64,000 nucleotides of DNA from Streptomyces sp. NBRC 110035 (GTDB lineage Bacteria > Actinomycetota > Actinomycetes > Streptomycetales > Streptomycetaceae). This document shows, piece by piece, positions 54,594-64,000 of the stretch (positions are counted from its first letter, which is position 1; each line of letters opens with the position of its first letter). The stretch spans positions 372,001-436,000 of the forward strand of contig NZ_BBNN01000018.1 in assembly GCF_000829695.1 (NCBI RefSeq). The letters run 5' to 3'. The position numbers and the translations under genes were made by a program. The notes beneath the pieces were generated by a model, which was given only the letters and a program-made list of their open reading frames with translations, made no database searches and was not told the origin of the DNA.

Positions 54594-54872
54594 ATGGGCT
54601 GGTTGTGGGCGATCATCGTGGGGTTCGTGCTCGGTCTGATCGCGAAGGCGATCATCCCGGGCAAGCAGCACAGCCCGCTGTGGCTGACCACCATCTGCGG
54701 CATCCTCGGCGCCATCGCGGGCAACGCCATCGCGCGGGGCTTCGGCATCGGGGAGACGCCGGGCATCGACTGGGGCCGGCACATCTTCCAGCTGGTGGCG
54801 GCGGTCGTCATCGTGTTCGTCGTCGACATGCTGTACATGCAGATGCGGGGCAAGCGCGCACAGCGGACCTGA
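54594..54872 (+). CDS. GlsB/YeaQ/YmgE family stress-response membrane protein
   Basis: A 92-aa three-helix membrane protein with the family pattern: WAIIVGFVLGLIAKAIIPGK, TTICGILGAIAGNAIARGFG and FQLVAAVVIVFVVDMLYMQ. The first two helices contain the Gly-zipper typical of transglycosylase-associated proteins. These are often stress-induced; function is not settled. The ATG follows CAGGAGGAAG, a strong site. Confidence 0.9.
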   Translation: MGWLWAIIVGFVLGLIAKAIIPGKQHSPLWLTTICGILGAIAGNAIARGFGIGETPGIDWGRHIFQLVAAVVIVFVVDMLYMQMRGKRAQRT

Positions 54873-54954
54873 CCGACGCACGCCGGACACGCCGCGCGCG
54901 TCCGGTGCGGCACACCGGACGTCCACGCGACGCGCCCGTGCGGCGGGCGCGGGC

Positions 54955-56223
54955 TCAGACGGCCGTGACCTCCACCGCCGCCAGGTTCTTCTTGCCCCGG
55001 CGCAGCACCAGCCAGCGGCCGTGCAGCAGGTCCTCCTCCGCGGGGACGGCGTCCTCGGCGGTGACCTTGACGTTGTTCACGTAGGCGCCGCCCTCCTTCA
55101 CCGTGCGCCGCGCGGCCGACTTGCTGGGCACCAGGCCGACCTCCGCGAACAGGTCGACGACCGGACCGGGCTCGGCGACCCGGACGTGCGGCACCTCGGA
55201 GAGGGCCGCCGCCAGCGTCCGCTCGTCCAGCTCCGCCAGCTCGCCCTGGCCGAACAGCGCCTTCGACGCGGCGATCACGGCGGCCGTCTGGCCGGCGCCG
55301 TGCACCAGCGTCGTCAGCTCCTCCGCCAGGGCGCGCTGCGCTGCACGTACCTGCGGACGCTCCGCCGTCTGCGCCTCCAGCGCCTCCAGCTCCTCGCGGG
55401 ACCTGAAGGACAGGATGCGCAGGTACCTCGAGATGTCCCGGTCGTCCACGTTCAGCCAGAACTGGTAGAACGCGTAGGGCGTGGTCATGTCCGGGTCGAG
55501 CCAGACGGCACCGCCCTCGGTCTTGCCGAACTTGGTGCCGTCCGCCTTCGTCATCAGCGGCGTCGCCAGCGCGTGCACCGCGGCGTGCGGCTCCAGGCGG
55601 TGGATCAGGTCGAGCCCGGCCGTGAGGTTGCCCCACTGGTCGCTGCCGCCCTGCTGGAGCGTGCAGCCGTAACGCCGGTACAGCTGGAGGAAGTCCATGC
55701 CCTGCAGGAGCTGGTAGCTGAACTCCGTGTAGCTGATGCCCTCGGAGGACTCCAGCCGCCGCGCGACGGAGTCCTTCGTCAGCATCTTGTTGACGCGGAA
55801 GTGCTTGCCGACGTCCCGCAGGAACTCGATCGCGGACAGGTTCTGCGTCCAGTCGAGGTTGTTGACCATCACCGCCGCGTTCTCGCCCTCGAAGGACAGG
55901 AACGGCTCGATCTGGCCACGCAGCCGGTCCACCCAGCCGGACACCGTCTCCGGGTCGTTCAGCGTGCGCTCCGCCGTCGGGCGGGGGTCGCCGATCAGGC
56001 CCGTGGCGCCGCCGACCAGCGCCAGCGGCCGGTGCCCGGCCTGCTGGAGCCGGCGCACCGTGAGCACCTGCACCAGATGTCCGACGTGCAGTGACGGCGC
56101 GGTCGGGTCGAAGCCGCAATAGAACGTGACAGGACCGTCCGCGAGCGCCTTGCGCAAGGCGTCCTCGTCGGTGGACAGGGCGAACAGCCCGCGCCACTTC
56201 AGCTCGTCGACGATGTCCGTCAC
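54955..56223 (-). CDS. tyrS: tyrosyl-tRNA synthetase
   Basis: Class I aminoacyl-tRNA synthetase (422 aa). The ATP motifs are SLHVGHL (HIGH equivalent, residues 46-49) and KFGKT at about residue 231 (KMSKS equivalent). [11 protein letters not shown] and [12 protein letters not shown] shape the tyrosine pocket. The C-terminal S4 RNA-binding domain (about 350-415) includes [18 protein letters not shown]. The start is GTG 56223. The upstream leader was too short to judge for a T-box, and none was seen. Confidence 0.96.
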   Translation of the reverse strand: MTDIVDELKWRGLFALSTDEDALRKALADGPVTFYCGFDPTAPSLHVGHLVQVLTVRRLQQAGHRPLALVGGATGLIGDPRPTAERTLNDPETVSGWVDRLRGQIEPFLSFEGENAAVMVNNLDWTQNLSAIEFLRDVGKHFRVNKMLTKDSVARRLESSEGISYTEFSYQLLQGMDFLQLYRRYGCTLQQGGSDQWGNLTAGLDLIHRLEPHAAVHALATPLMTKADGTKFGKTEGGAVWLDPDMTTPYAFYQFWLNVDDRDISRYLRILSFRSREELEALEAQTAERPQVRAAQRALAEELTTLVHGAGQTAAVIAASKALFGQGELAELDERTLAAALSEVPHVRVAEPGPVVDLFAEVGLVPSKSAARRTVKEGGAYVNNVKVTAEDAVPAEEDLLHGRWLVLRRGKKNLAAVEVTAV

Positions 56224-56272
56224 GGTTCTCGCGTCTCCTCGGTGCTGCTTCGGTTTCCGAACGCCTACGAGG

Positions 56273-57667
56273 TTATACGCCCTGGCTGACGGAACTCATA
56301 TTGAATTCGGGGACCCGCAGCGCGGGCATCGCGGCCCTGGTGAACCAGTCGCCCCACTCCCTGGGCAGCGTCTTCTCCGTACGCCCCGCCTCCGTGGCCC
56401 GGCCCAGCAGGTCCACCGGCGACTCGTTGAACCGGAAGTTGTTGACCTCGCCGACGACCTCGCCGTTCTCGACGAGGTAGACACCGTCCCGGGTCAGCCC
56501 GGTGAGCAGCAGGGTCGCCGGGTCCACCTCGCGGATGTACCACAGACAGGTCAGCAGCAGCCCCCGCTCGGTGGCCGCGACCATCTCCTCCAGCGAGCGG
56601 TCCCCACCCCCGTCCAGGACCAGGTTGTCGATCCCGGGGGCCACGGGCAGTCCGGTCAGTCCCGCGCTGTGCCGGCTGGTGGTCAGGTGCGCCAGCTCAC
56701 CCGCGCGGATCCACTCCGTGGCCGTCAGCGGCAACCCGTTGTCGAACACCGACCGGTCGCCGCCGGAGGAGTGCGCGATCACGAACGGCGCCGACTCCAG
56801 GCCCGGCTCGTCCGGGTCGCTGCGCAGGGTCAGCGGCAGTCCGGTCAGCCGCTCGCCGACCCGGGTGCCGCCGCCCGGCCTGGAGAACACGGTGCGCCCC
56901 TCGGCCGCGTCCCGCCCGGAGGCCGACCACAGCTGGTAGATCAGCAGATCCGCCACCGCGGTCGGCGGCAGCAGCGTCTCGTACCGGCCCGCGGGCAGAT
57001 CGAGCCGCCGCTCGGCCCAGCCCAGCCGCAGGGCCAGCTCGGCGTCGAGCGCCACCGGGTCGACGTCCTCGAAGTCCCGCGTGGACCGCCCCGCCCAGGC
57101 CGACCGCGTACGGTCCGGCGACTTGGCGTTCAGCTCCAGCGTGCCGTTCGGCTGGTCGTGCCGCAGCCGCAGCCCTGCCGACGTGCCGAGATAGCTGGAG
57201 ACCAGCTCGTGGTGGGCGAAGCCGTACAGCTCCCGGCCGCCGGCCCGCGCGCGTGCGAACGCCTCGCCCAGCGCCGGAGCGAAGCCGGCGAAGACGGCGG
57301 AGGAGGTCTCCGCGGGCGCCTCGGTGAACCCGGGGGACGGCGCCACGCCCGTGACCAGCGGCTGCGCGTCCTCGGCCGGACCCGCGCCCCGCGCGGCGGC
57401 CTCGGCGGCCCGCACCAGGGGCTCCAGCTCGTCGGCCGTCACCGCGGACCGGGACACCACGCCGGAGGCGGTGCCCTCCCGGCCGTCCACGGTGGCGATG
57501 ACGGTGAGCGTGCGCCCGCGGGTGACACCGTTCGTGGTGAGCGAGTTGCCCGCCCAGCGCAGATTGGCGCTCGACTGCTCGTCGGCGATCACGACACAGC
57601 CGTCGGCCCGGGAGAGCTCGAGAGCGTGCTCGACGATCTCGTGCGGCTTGCTGGTACGCGCGCTCAT
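56273..57667 (-). CDS. tldE: TldE/PmbA-type subunit of the TldD/TldE protease
   Basis: A 464-aa TldD/PmbA-fold protein, the non-catalytic partner that forms heterodimers with TldD; such pairs trim leader peptides or unfolded peptides. It lacks HExxx[36 protein letters not shown] and [30 protein letters not shown] are family segments. The ATG at 57667 overlaps the TldD stop (ATGA). An open frame far upstream within tldD was rejected. Confidence 0.9.
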   Translation of the reverse strand: MSARTSKPHEIVEHALELSRADGCVVIADEQSSANLRWAGNSLTTNGVTRGRTLTVIATVDGREGTASGVVSRSAVTADELEPLVRAAEAAARGAGPAEDAQPLVTGVAPSPGFTEAPAETSSAVFAGFAPALGEAFARARAGGRELYGFAHHELVSSYLGTSAGLRLRHDQPNGTLELNAKSPDRTRSAWAGRSTRDFEDVDPVALDAELALRLGWAERRLDLPAGRYETLLPPTAVADLLIYQLWSASGRDAAEGRTVFSRPGGGTRVGERLTGLPLTLRSDPDEPGLESAPFVIAHSSGGDRSVFDNGLPLTATEWIRAGELAHLTTSRHSAGLTGLPVAPGIDNLVLDGGGDRSLEEMVAATERGLLLTCLWYIREVDPATLLLTGLTRDGVYLVENGEVVGEVNNFRFNESPVDLLGRATEAGRTEKTLPREWGDWFTRAAMPALRVPEFNMSSVSQGV

Positions 57668-59187
57668 CGACCCGCCTCCTGCGTGGTGTTCAAAATGTTG
57701 ACGCCCTTGAAGAGGGCGGACGGGCAGCCGTGCGAGACCGCCGCGATCTGTCCCGGCTGGGCCTTGCCGCAGTTGAAGGCGCCGCCGAGGACGTAGGTCT
57801 GCGGGCCGCCGACCGCCGCCATGGAGCCCCAGAAGTCGGTGGTCGTGGCCTGGTAGGCGACGTCCCGCAGCTGCCCCGCCAGCCGCCCGTTCTCGATCCG
57901 GTAGAAGCGCTGCCCGGTGAACTGGAAGTTGTAGCGCTGCATGTCGATGCTCCACGACCGGTCGCCGACGACGTAGACGCCCCGGTCCACGCCCCCGATC
58001 AGATCCTCGGTCGACATCCCGGCCGGATCCGGCCGCAGCGACACGTTGGCCATGCGCTGCACCGGCACGTGCCCGGGGGAGTCCGCGAACGCGCACCCGT
58101 TGGACCGCTCGAAGCCGGTGAGCCTCGCGATCCGCCGGTCCAGCTGGTAGCCGACCAGCGTCCCGTCCTTCACCAGGTCCCAGGCCTGCGCCTCGACGCC
58201 CTCGTCGTCGTACCCGACGGTCGCCAGTCCGTGCTCGGCGGTGCGGTCGCCGGTGACGTTCATCAGTTCGGAGCCGTAGCGCAGCGTGCCGAGCTGGTCG
58301 AAGGTGGCGAAGGAGGTTCCGGCGTAGGCGGCCTCGTAGCCGAGGGCCCGGTCCAGCTCGGTGGCGTGCCCGATGGACTCGTGGATGGTCAGCCACAGGT
58401 TGGACGGGTCCACGACCAGGTCGTACAGGCCCGGCTCCACGCTCGGCGCGCGCATCTTCTCGGCCAGCAGCCCGGGGATCCGCTCCAGCTCGTCGTCCCA
58501 GTCCCAGCCGGTGCCCGTCAGGTACTCCCAGCCACGCCCCGCGGGCGGCGCGAGGGTGCGCATGGAGTCGAACTCGCCGCTCGAATCGTCGACGGACACC
58601 GCCGTGAACACGGGGTGGAGCCGCACCCGCTGCTGCGTGGTGACGGTCCCCGCGGTGTCGGCGTAGAACTTGTTCTCGTGCACGGTGAGCAGGGAGGCGT
58701 CCACGTGGTCCACCCCGCGCGCCGCCAGCAGCCGCGCGCTCCACTCGGCCAGCAGCCCGGCCTTCTCCGCGTCGGGCACGGTGAACGGGTCGATCCCGTA
58801 CGACGACACCCAGGTCCTCTCGGAGTGCACGGGCTCGTCGGCCAGCTCGACCTTCTCCTCGGACCCGGCCGCCCCGATCACCCGGGCGGACAGCTTCGCC
58901 ATCGCCACGGCCTGCGAGGCAACCCTGGCGGCGGCGTCCGGGGTGAGATCCACGCCGGACGCGAAACCCCACGTCCCGCCGTGCACCACGCGCACCGCGT
59001 ACCCCAGGTCGGTGGTGTCCGACGACCCGGCCGGCTTGGCGTCCCGCAGCCGCCAGGACGCGTCGCGCACCCGCTCCAGCCGGAAATCCGCGTGGTCCGC
59101 CCCGAGCGACCGCGCCCGCGCGAGCGCGGCGTCGGCGAGGGGACGCAGGGGCAACGCCAGGAACGACGGATCGATGTCATGGGGCAC
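57664..59187 (-). CDS. tldD: TldD-type metalloprotease
   Basis: The catalytic half (507 aa) of the TldD/TldE pair. The zinc motif HExxxH is at residues 269-274 (TIHESIGHATELDRA). The conserved C-terminal metal ligand region around GAFNCGKAQPGQIAAVSHG is present; a Cys there is typical. The start at GTG 59187, with an AAGGGATC site, directly precedes the conserved N-terminus. No precursor peptide gene for a RiPP was found nearby, so a housekeeping role is more likely. Confidence 0.92.
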   Translation of the reverse strand: MPHDIDPSFLALPLRPLADAALARARSLGADHADFRLERVRDASWRLRDAKPAGSSDTTDLGYAVRVVHGGTWGFASGVDLTPDAAARVASQAVAMAKLSARVIGAAGSEEKVELADEPVHSERTWVSSYGIDPFTVPDAEKAGLLAEWSARLLAARGVDHVDASLLTVHENKFYADTAGTVTTQQRVRLHPVFTAVSVDDSSGEFDSMRTLAPPAGRGWEYLTGTGWDWDDELERIPGLLAEKMRAPSVEPGLYDLVVDPSNLWLTIHESIGHATELDRALGYEAAYAGTSFATFDQLGTLRYGSELMNVTGDRTAEHGLATVGYDDEGVEAQAWDLVKDGTLVGYQLDRRIARLTGFERSNGCAFADSPGHVPVQRMANVSLRPDPAGMSTEDLIGGVDRGVYVVGDRSWSIDMQRYNFQFTGQRFYRIENGRLAGQLRDVAYQATTTDFWGSMAAVGGPQTYVLGGAFNCGKAQPGQIAAVSHGCPSALFKGVNILNTTQEAGR

Positions 59188-59428
59188 GGGTGGAGATCCC
59201 TTCGGGCGCTTACCTGTGGTGACCATCGGAAGCAGTGAATCATGTCTCGCTGCTCGTGCTCCCCTGGGAAAAGCCGGAGCGTGAGGTCGGGAAACCACCG
59301 GCGATGGGAGGGGCGTGGGGCAGTAAGGTGGCTCAGTTGCGTGGTTCCGTCTTCCGGCGGGGGACTGCTCCCCGATGCGGCACGCGACCGAGCGGACGTA
59401 TGGAATCAAGGGGGGGACCGGCCGATCC

Positions 59429-59778
59429 ATGGACGTTTTCGGTGTCCATCACGACCTCGTCGCCGAGTACGAGGCGTTCACCAGCTCCCTCGTCGCCGTG
59501 CGGGACCCGGACATCGAGAGTCACCTCGCCGGCGAGCGCGAGCGCAGGACCCGCTGGCCCGACCCCAAGCTCGCTCTGAACCCCACCTTCCGCAGCGGAG
59601 GAACGGTCGCCTCGCTGTGCGACGACGGTCTGCTGCATCCGATGTGCCGGGAGTACTTCCGGCACAAGAAGCACCCGAACGACCCTGGCAGCCGCACTGT
59701 TCGGCCTGGACGAGGTCGAGGGCGGCGACATACAGCTCGACATCCTCAACCTGTTCGGTGAGGGCGGGCAGGAGTAGG
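59429..59778 (+). pseudogene. remnant of a large helicase-like gene (5' and 3' ends joined)
   Basis: ATG 59429, after an AAGGGGGG site, starts MDVFGVHHDLVAEYEAFTSS. About 85 residues (RWPDPKLALNPTF and CDDGLLHPMCREYFR included) match the N-terminus of large actinobacterial DEAD/DEAH-box helicases of the DUF1998 type, from recollection. At about 59690 the homology stops; another frame then reads AALFGLDEVEGGDIQLDILN and ends at TAG 59776-59778, resembling a protein C-terminus. It looks like an internal deletion that removed nearly the whole gene. Whether both ends come from one gene is inferred. Confidence 0.55.
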
Positions 59779-59856
59779 ACACGCGGGTACAGACCGGCGG
59801 GCGGGTACGGGAGCAACTCCCGTACCCGCCCGCAACCGGCCACGTACGACGCGAAC

Positions 59857-60051
59857 TCAGCTGTCCAGAGACGCGCCGGCCGAGAGTGCCGCGAACGCCG
59901 CCCAAGCGGTCGGCGTCACGACGAGGGGACGGATTCGCTTGTCCTTGGAGTCGCGGATGTGGACGGCCTCGGGGCGCACGGCGACCTCGATGCAGTTGCC
60001 GCCGCCACTGCCGCTGTAGCTGCTCTTGAACCAGGCCAGTTCGGTGCTCAT
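59857..60051 (-). CDS. DUF397 family protein
   Basis: A 64-aa protein with the DUF397 signature ELAWFKSSYSGSGGGNCIEVA then VHIRDSKD and a C-terminal AWAAFAAL. These small proteins (BldB/WhiJ-associated) are encoded next to XRE-DUF5753 regulators and counteract or modulate them in Streptomyces. The ATG at 60051 overlaps the regulator stop (ATGA), so the pair is translationally coupled. Confidence 0.92.
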   Translation of the reverse strand: MSTELAWFKSSYSGSGGGNCIEVAVRPEAVHIRDSKDKRIRPLVVTPTAWAAFAALSAGASLDS

Positions 60052-60911
60052 AGCGCTCCTTGCATCTCCCTCAGCAGCAGGTCCACAGTGGCCATACGAC
60101 TCAGGGCCTGTGACCGCATCTTCCCATAGCGCTGGAGCATGGAACTCACCAATTTCGGCTCGGTCGACAGAGTGCTGCTGTCGTGTCCCTCGACGTAGCC
60201 GACCCACTGGTGGTTGTCGCGTTCAGCGAGGTACATCTGGCCGTCGACCCCGGAGTGATCCTCCTGTCGGAGGGGCATGACGAGGATCTCGACGTTCCGT
60301 CGGCTGCCCTGTTCCAAGAGGTTGCCGATGACCGCCCGTGCCACCTCGGCACCCCCGAGGTGACGTTCGAGAACCGCTTGTTCGATGAGGAAGGAGAACG
60401 CCGTGTTCGGGCGCTCGTCCAAGAGGCGCTGTCGTTCTTGCCGGGCGGCCACTTGCCGTTCGAACTGCTCCTCCGACAGCGGAGGAATCTGCCGGTCGAA
60501 GATCGCTCGGATGTATCCTTCCGGCTGCAACAACCCAGGAACCGCCCGGCACTCATACGCGTACAAGGAGATCGCCTCCTCCTCGATCCCCGCCCACTGC
60601 CGGAACCACGAAGCGAGCCCCGCCCTCCGCGTCAGACTCTTTGCCGCCGCCGTGAGGACCTTGACCGCGACCGGCCCCAGGACCTCCTCCGCGCGGGCGG
60701 GCAGGTCCGCCGGCGGGAACCGCTTTCCCTGCTCGATCTTGGCGACGTACGCGGCCGAGTACCGCACTCGCACCGCGAACTCCTCCTGTGTCAGGCCGGA
60801 TTCCTCGCGCAGGGCCTTGAGGACCGCGCCGAAGGTCTTCAGGCTGTCGGAGAGTTCCGCTTCCGTGCCGTTCGCGCCGCCGTTCCCGCCTCCGCCGTGG
60901 TCCGCCCTCAT
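60048..60911 (-). CDS. XRE-family regulator with DUF5753 domain (WhiJ-like)
   Basis: A 287-aa DNA-binding protein. The HTH at about residues 30-75 reads LREESGLTQEEFAVRVRYSAAYVAKIEQGKR, with SGLTQEEFA and VAKIEQGKR as hallmarks. From about 95 the DUF5753 domain follows (YECRAVPGLLQPEGYIRAIF, LIEQAVLERHLGG). Such regulators with DUF397 partners influence development and antibiotic production in Streptomyces and have been discussed as toxin-antitoxin-like pairs. A dyad in the divergent promoter at 61013-61030 is a possible operator. Confidence 0.9.
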   Translation of the reverse strand: MRADHGGGGNGGANGTEAELSDSLKTFGAVLKALREESGLTQEEFAVRVRYSAAYVAKIEQGKRFPPADLPARAEEVLGPVAVKVLTAAAKSLTRRAGLASWFRQWAGIEEEAISLYAYECRAVPGLLQPEGYIRAIFDRQIPPLSEEQFERQVAARQERQRLLDERPNTAFSFLIEQAVLERHLGGAEVARAVIGNLLEQGSRRNVEILVMPLRQEDHSGVDGQMYLAERDNHQWVGYVEGHDSSTLSTEPKLVSSMLQRYGKMRSQALSRMATVDLLLREMQGAL

Positions 60912-61012
60912 CGCCGCGTGCCTCCCGTGTTCGCCTGTTCACGCCTCGCTCAACCCCGCCCGAACCGCCCAGGGGCACGGGGAGTTACCCACCCAGTCCA
61001 GAGTGTGCGCCG

Positions 61013-61030
61013 ATACAGCCACGCCTGTAT
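61013..61030. promoter_or_regulatory. dyad operator candidate in the divergent promoter
   Basis: ATACAG-CCACGC-CTGTAT is a perfect 6-bp inverted repeat with a 6-bp spacer, in the 166-bp gap between the XRE regulator (minus) and the ATPase-fold gene (plus). Its AT content stands out. Binding by the XRE regulator is inferred. Confidence 0.5.
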
Positions 61031-61077
61031 GGGTGTCGTCCCTGTTGAGGCCGGGAACGGCACGGAACGCTGGCCGC

Positions 61078-61551
61078 ATGCCAGCACCACGGGCCCAAGA
61101 GGCCGTAACCGTAAGTGTGTTCGCCCAGCGCTTCTCCGCCACCCGTCGTGGCGCACGGCTCGCCCGCAGACTCGCCACCCACCGGCTCGACCTGTGGCAC
61201 CTTCCCCACGGCAGCCCGGCCTCCGACACCATCACCCTCGTCGTGGCCGAACTCGCCTCCAACGCGGTCCTCCACGGCCACGTCCCGGGACGCGACTTCG
61301 AGCTGCGGCTCACGTACGACCGGTCCGCGGGCCTCGTCCACGTCGAGGTGTCCGACACCCACCCGGGGCACCCGGAGTTCTCCGAGCCGGTGGGCCATCC
61401 GTCCGCGGACACCGACGGTGGGAGAGGCCTGCTCCTGGTGGAAGCCGTCGCCGACCGCTGGGGCGTGAACGGGCGGACGGGGCCGGGCAAGACCGTGTGG
61501 GCCGAGTGTGCGGTCCATGTCCCGGACGACCCGCGTCCGGTTCAGCCTTAG
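61078..61551 (+). CDS. HATPase_c ATP-binding protein (RsbW/anti-sigma-like)
   Basis: A 157-aa GHKL-fold protein. The N box is VVAELASNAVLHG (Asn in ELASNA), the G1 region is VSDTHPGHPEF (Asp), and G2 is TDGGRGLLLVEAVADRWG. This is the abundant streptomycete family of RsbW-like kinases, a member of which is found in whiJ-type loci with XRE and DUF397 proteins. It is divergent from the XRE gene. ATG 61078 begins just before the domain. Confidence 0.88.
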   Translation: MPAPRAQEAVTVSVFAQRFSATRRGARLARRLATHRLDLWHLPHGSPASDTITLVVAELASNAVLHGHVPGRDFELRLTYDRSAGLVHVEVSDTHPGHPEFSEPVGHPSADTDGGRGLLLVEAVADRWGVNGRTGPGKTVWAECAVHVPDDPRPVQP

Positions 61552-61607
61552 TTGATGATTATCTTCCGCAACAACCACCTACGCGTGCCGAGTTGTTCTT
61601 TCGGTCA

Positions 61608-62285
61608 GTGCCGGTAGGGGCGGGTAGGCTTGTCGGCCTGTTCGAGTTGACGGTGGGTGAGCGGCGGCAGGACAAGCTGCCCTTCCCGGACCCCGAGGGG
61701 ATCACCGGACGGTCACCGGTGTGGCGCTGGGGAGACGTCAATGCCTGGCTCGCCCAGTTCGGCGAGGGTGACGACGTACACCCACCCACCCGGGAAGAGG
61801 CCCTGACCATCGACTTCCTGCTGCCCGAGTGACAGCGCACCCTGGACGACGGCCTGCCCCTGGTGCACTTCGCCGCCGCCGAGACCGGGGACGGCCGGGA
61901 CGAGGAGCGGGAGACGGTCCAGCGGCTGCTGGAGGGCACGCTGGCGCTGCCCGGTGTCCTGGAGCGCATCGCGGCGATTCCCGTGCCCAGGAGGGAGCAG
62001 CAGCGGCTCACCGTCGTGTGCGCGGTCCTCACCGACCGGCTCAGCAGCGTGGTGCTTCGCATTGGTCACGACGCGGTGTGGGCGGGCCTCGCTTCCCAGG
62101 GCGCGGAGAGCGAGCTGCGTCTCCAGCCCGTCGGCACGGCACAGGCCCCGGGCGCGTTCCCGGTCTCCCGCCTCGGTCTCGGGCGTGACGCCACGGTCGG
62201 TGACCTCCTGCTCGTCCAGACGAACGGCCCCGACGACACCCCGGTCACCCCGGTCACCCCGATCACCCCGGTCGGCCTGGACTGA
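61608..62285 (+). pseudogene. AlpA-like DNA-binding gene split by an in-frame TGA
   Basis: GTG 61608 opens a frame with RLVGLFELTV and then LPFPDPEGITGRSPVWRWGD followed by VNAWLA, resembling AlpA/MerR-type HTH proteins (typical end: PVWRWGDVExW). TGA at 61830-61832 interrupts it after FLLPE, where TGG (Trp) would continue smoothly. The same frame then stays open to TGA 62285 (QRTLDDGLPLVHFAAAETGD onward), with a coding-like bias and a PVTPVTPITPV tail. It is either one gene with a nonsense mutation or two genes 30 bp apart, the second starting at GTG 61863. I do not recognise the C-terminal domain. Confidence 0.5.
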
Positions 62286-62330
62286 GTCCGGGCGCAGCCG
62301 TCACCCCCGTCCCTGCGAAGAAGGGACGCC

Positions 62331-62964
62331 GTGCCCGGCATCACGACCGTCGTCGCCCAGGCCCTGCACACCGCCGCGACCGTCCTGCGGGAGGAAGCGC
62401 CCCAGGACGGCATGGTCCTCGGGGAGCTGTGGGAGCGGATTCTCGTGCGGAGCCCGGGGCTGCGGGAGGACTGGGCACAGGTCATGCGTGGCTCTTCACA
62501 GGAGGTCGTCACCCCCTTCAAGAGCTGCTCGCCGTCTCCTGCGCGTGCCCGGCCTCGATCCCGTCCCGCGCTCCGCCCTCCAGCGCCTCACCGCCCGGCT
62601 CGACGGAGTCCGGCTCCTGCCCGCCGGGGCGCCGGAGCCCCGATGGGCCCCCGACCGGCGCAACGCCCGCTACGCCCACGCCCTGGTCCTCGCCGAACTC
62701 GTCCTGCGCGGTGCCTCCTGCGAACTCGGCGACGGTCGCGAGATCGCCGTCGACGGGATGCTCGTGACCATGTGGCGCCTCTTCGCGGTACTGTCCCCGG
62801 CCGGCGGCCCCATGGAGCGGTACGCGCATCTGGTGGCACAGGGGAGGATCAAGCTGAGGCCGGTCACCGCCGCCGATCGGCATGACATGCCGCACTACGA
62901 GGTGGCGGAGGACGCCGACCCTCTGGCGCTGCTGCCGGCCGAGCGCGAAGAGGACGAGCGTTGA
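62331..62964 (+). pseudogene. frameshifted gene of unknown function upstream of vapC
   Basis: GTG 62331 with an AAGAAGGGA site starts a coherent frame, PGITTVVAQALHTAATVLRE up to about EVVTPFKS near 62525. The coding signal then moves to another frame: LLRVPGLDPVPRSALQRLTA and on to LPAEREEDER, ending at TGA 62962-62964. Codon bias is good on both sides, so a single indel near 62520 has broken one gene of about 210 codons. The stop overlaps the PIN gene start, so it may have been the antitoxin or a partner. No family is recognised. Confidence 0.55.
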
Positions 62965-63356
62965 TCTGCATGGACACCTCGGCGCTGGTCACCTGGATGA
63001 CCCGGCGCAACCACTGGGGAGCGGTGGACGCCTTCCTCCAGCAGCGGGTCACGGAGCCGCTCGCCACGAGCATGCTCGGCTTCGTGGAGACCGTACGGAC
63101 CCTGGACCTCATGGGGCACTTCCCCGAGGCGATGGAGGACCTGGACGCCCGAATCACCGAGATCCTCCTCACGCGAGAGGTGCGTGAGGGAGCGGCCCTG
63201 CTCGTGGGACGCCTGAGGACGCTGGAGGCGATCCACGTGGCCGGCGCGCTCTCGCTGCGGGACGACCTGGCCGCCCTGGTGACCTATGACCGCAGAATGC
63301 TCGAGACCGCTCGCGCCGAGGGCCTGCCCGCTCACGCACCTGGTATGAACGACTGA
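62961..63356 (+). CDS. PIN-domain (VapC-like) putative toxin ribonuclease
   Basis: A 131-aa PIN protein. The first acidic residue is in MICMDTSALVTW (Asp5 if the start is TTG 62961), a second acid is Glu in FVETVRTLDLM, and DDLAALVTYDRRMLETA carries the C-terminal acids typical of VapC. The TTG at 62961 overlaps the upstream stop and gives the family-like MIxxDTSAL start; ATG 62970 is an alternative. The upstream neighbour is frameshifted, so if that was the antitoxin the toxin may be inactive or weakly expressed. Confidence 0.78.
   Translation: MICMDTSALVTWMTRRNHWGAVDAFLQQRVTEPLATSMLGFVETVRTLDLMGHFPEAMEDLDARITEILLTREVREGAALLVGRLRTLEAIHVAGALSLRDDLAALVTYDRRMLETARAEGLPAHAPGMND

Positions 63357-64000
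<644 letters not shown>

Overview
The window is chromosomal DNA of a streptomycete or close relative. The sequence is very GC-rich, codons strongly favour G or C at the third position, GTG and TTG starts are common, and the gene content is typical of Streptomyces (whiJ/DUF397-type regulators, DUF3099, GlsB, a SURF1 protein, a TTG-started fabG). From memory, the gene order resembles the chromosomal core segment of S. coelicolor that carries the cob genes at one end and fabG at the other; this was not checked by a search.

Layout. (1) 0.3-18.3 kb, all on the minus strand: a nearly complete cobalamin corrin-ring cluster. It is read from a B12 riboswitch (about 18.1-18.25 kb) through cobD/cbiB, cobQ, cobN, a ChlI/ChlD-type chelatase helper, cobO, cobB, cobI, cobM, cobL, a cbiG-cbiH fusion, cobH, cbiX and cobC. 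Most adjacent genes overlap by 4 bases (ATGA or GTGA), which suggests translational coupling. (2) 18.4-28 kb: a PHO-box-controlled phosphate transporter with a small partner, a class II aldolase, an alpha/beta hydrolase, a VOC protein, an ABC-F ATPase with a possible leaderless leader peptide, a small HTH protein and an enoyl-CoA hydratase. (3) 28-31.3 kb: an Asp23/Gls24-AmaP envelope-associated cluster. (4) 31.5-38.3 kb: a pentose uptake and catabolism operon (kinase, ABC permease, binding protein, ATPase, RbsD, DeoC) followed by its likely GntR regulator. (5) 38.4-41.8 kb: an atypical SDR, a GH15 enzyme and SURF1. (6) 41.86-44.4 kb: an accessory scar made of a decayed Zn-finger gene copy, a truncated XRE regulator, the first codons of a polyketide ketosynthase, a 2Fe-2S oxidase subunit with an amber stop, an IS630-type transposase relic and, in opposite orientation, the intact copy of the Zn-finger gene. 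(7) 44.4-59.2 kb: ordinary core genes (exonuclease-BRCT, CopD-like, CoA-transferase, subtilase, DUF485/ActP, moaA, tyrS, tldE/tldD and small proteins). (8) 59.4-63.4 kb: a second scarred accessory patch with a helicase remnant, a DUF397/XRE/ATPase regulatory trio, two broken genes and a VapC-like PIN toxin. (9) The window ends inside fabG.

The best candidates for unusual biology are the inverted-copy gene graveyard at 41.9-44.0 kb, the second scar at 59.4-63.4 kb, the seven-codon leader peptide before the ABC-F gene, a two-unit CRISPR-like sequence with 61-bp spacing next to cobN, an extragenic-type palindrome that has become an in-frame linker in CobB, and several long perfect hairpins. I found no convincing new multi-gene defence or biosynthetic system. 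No tRNA, rRNA or replication origin was recognised.
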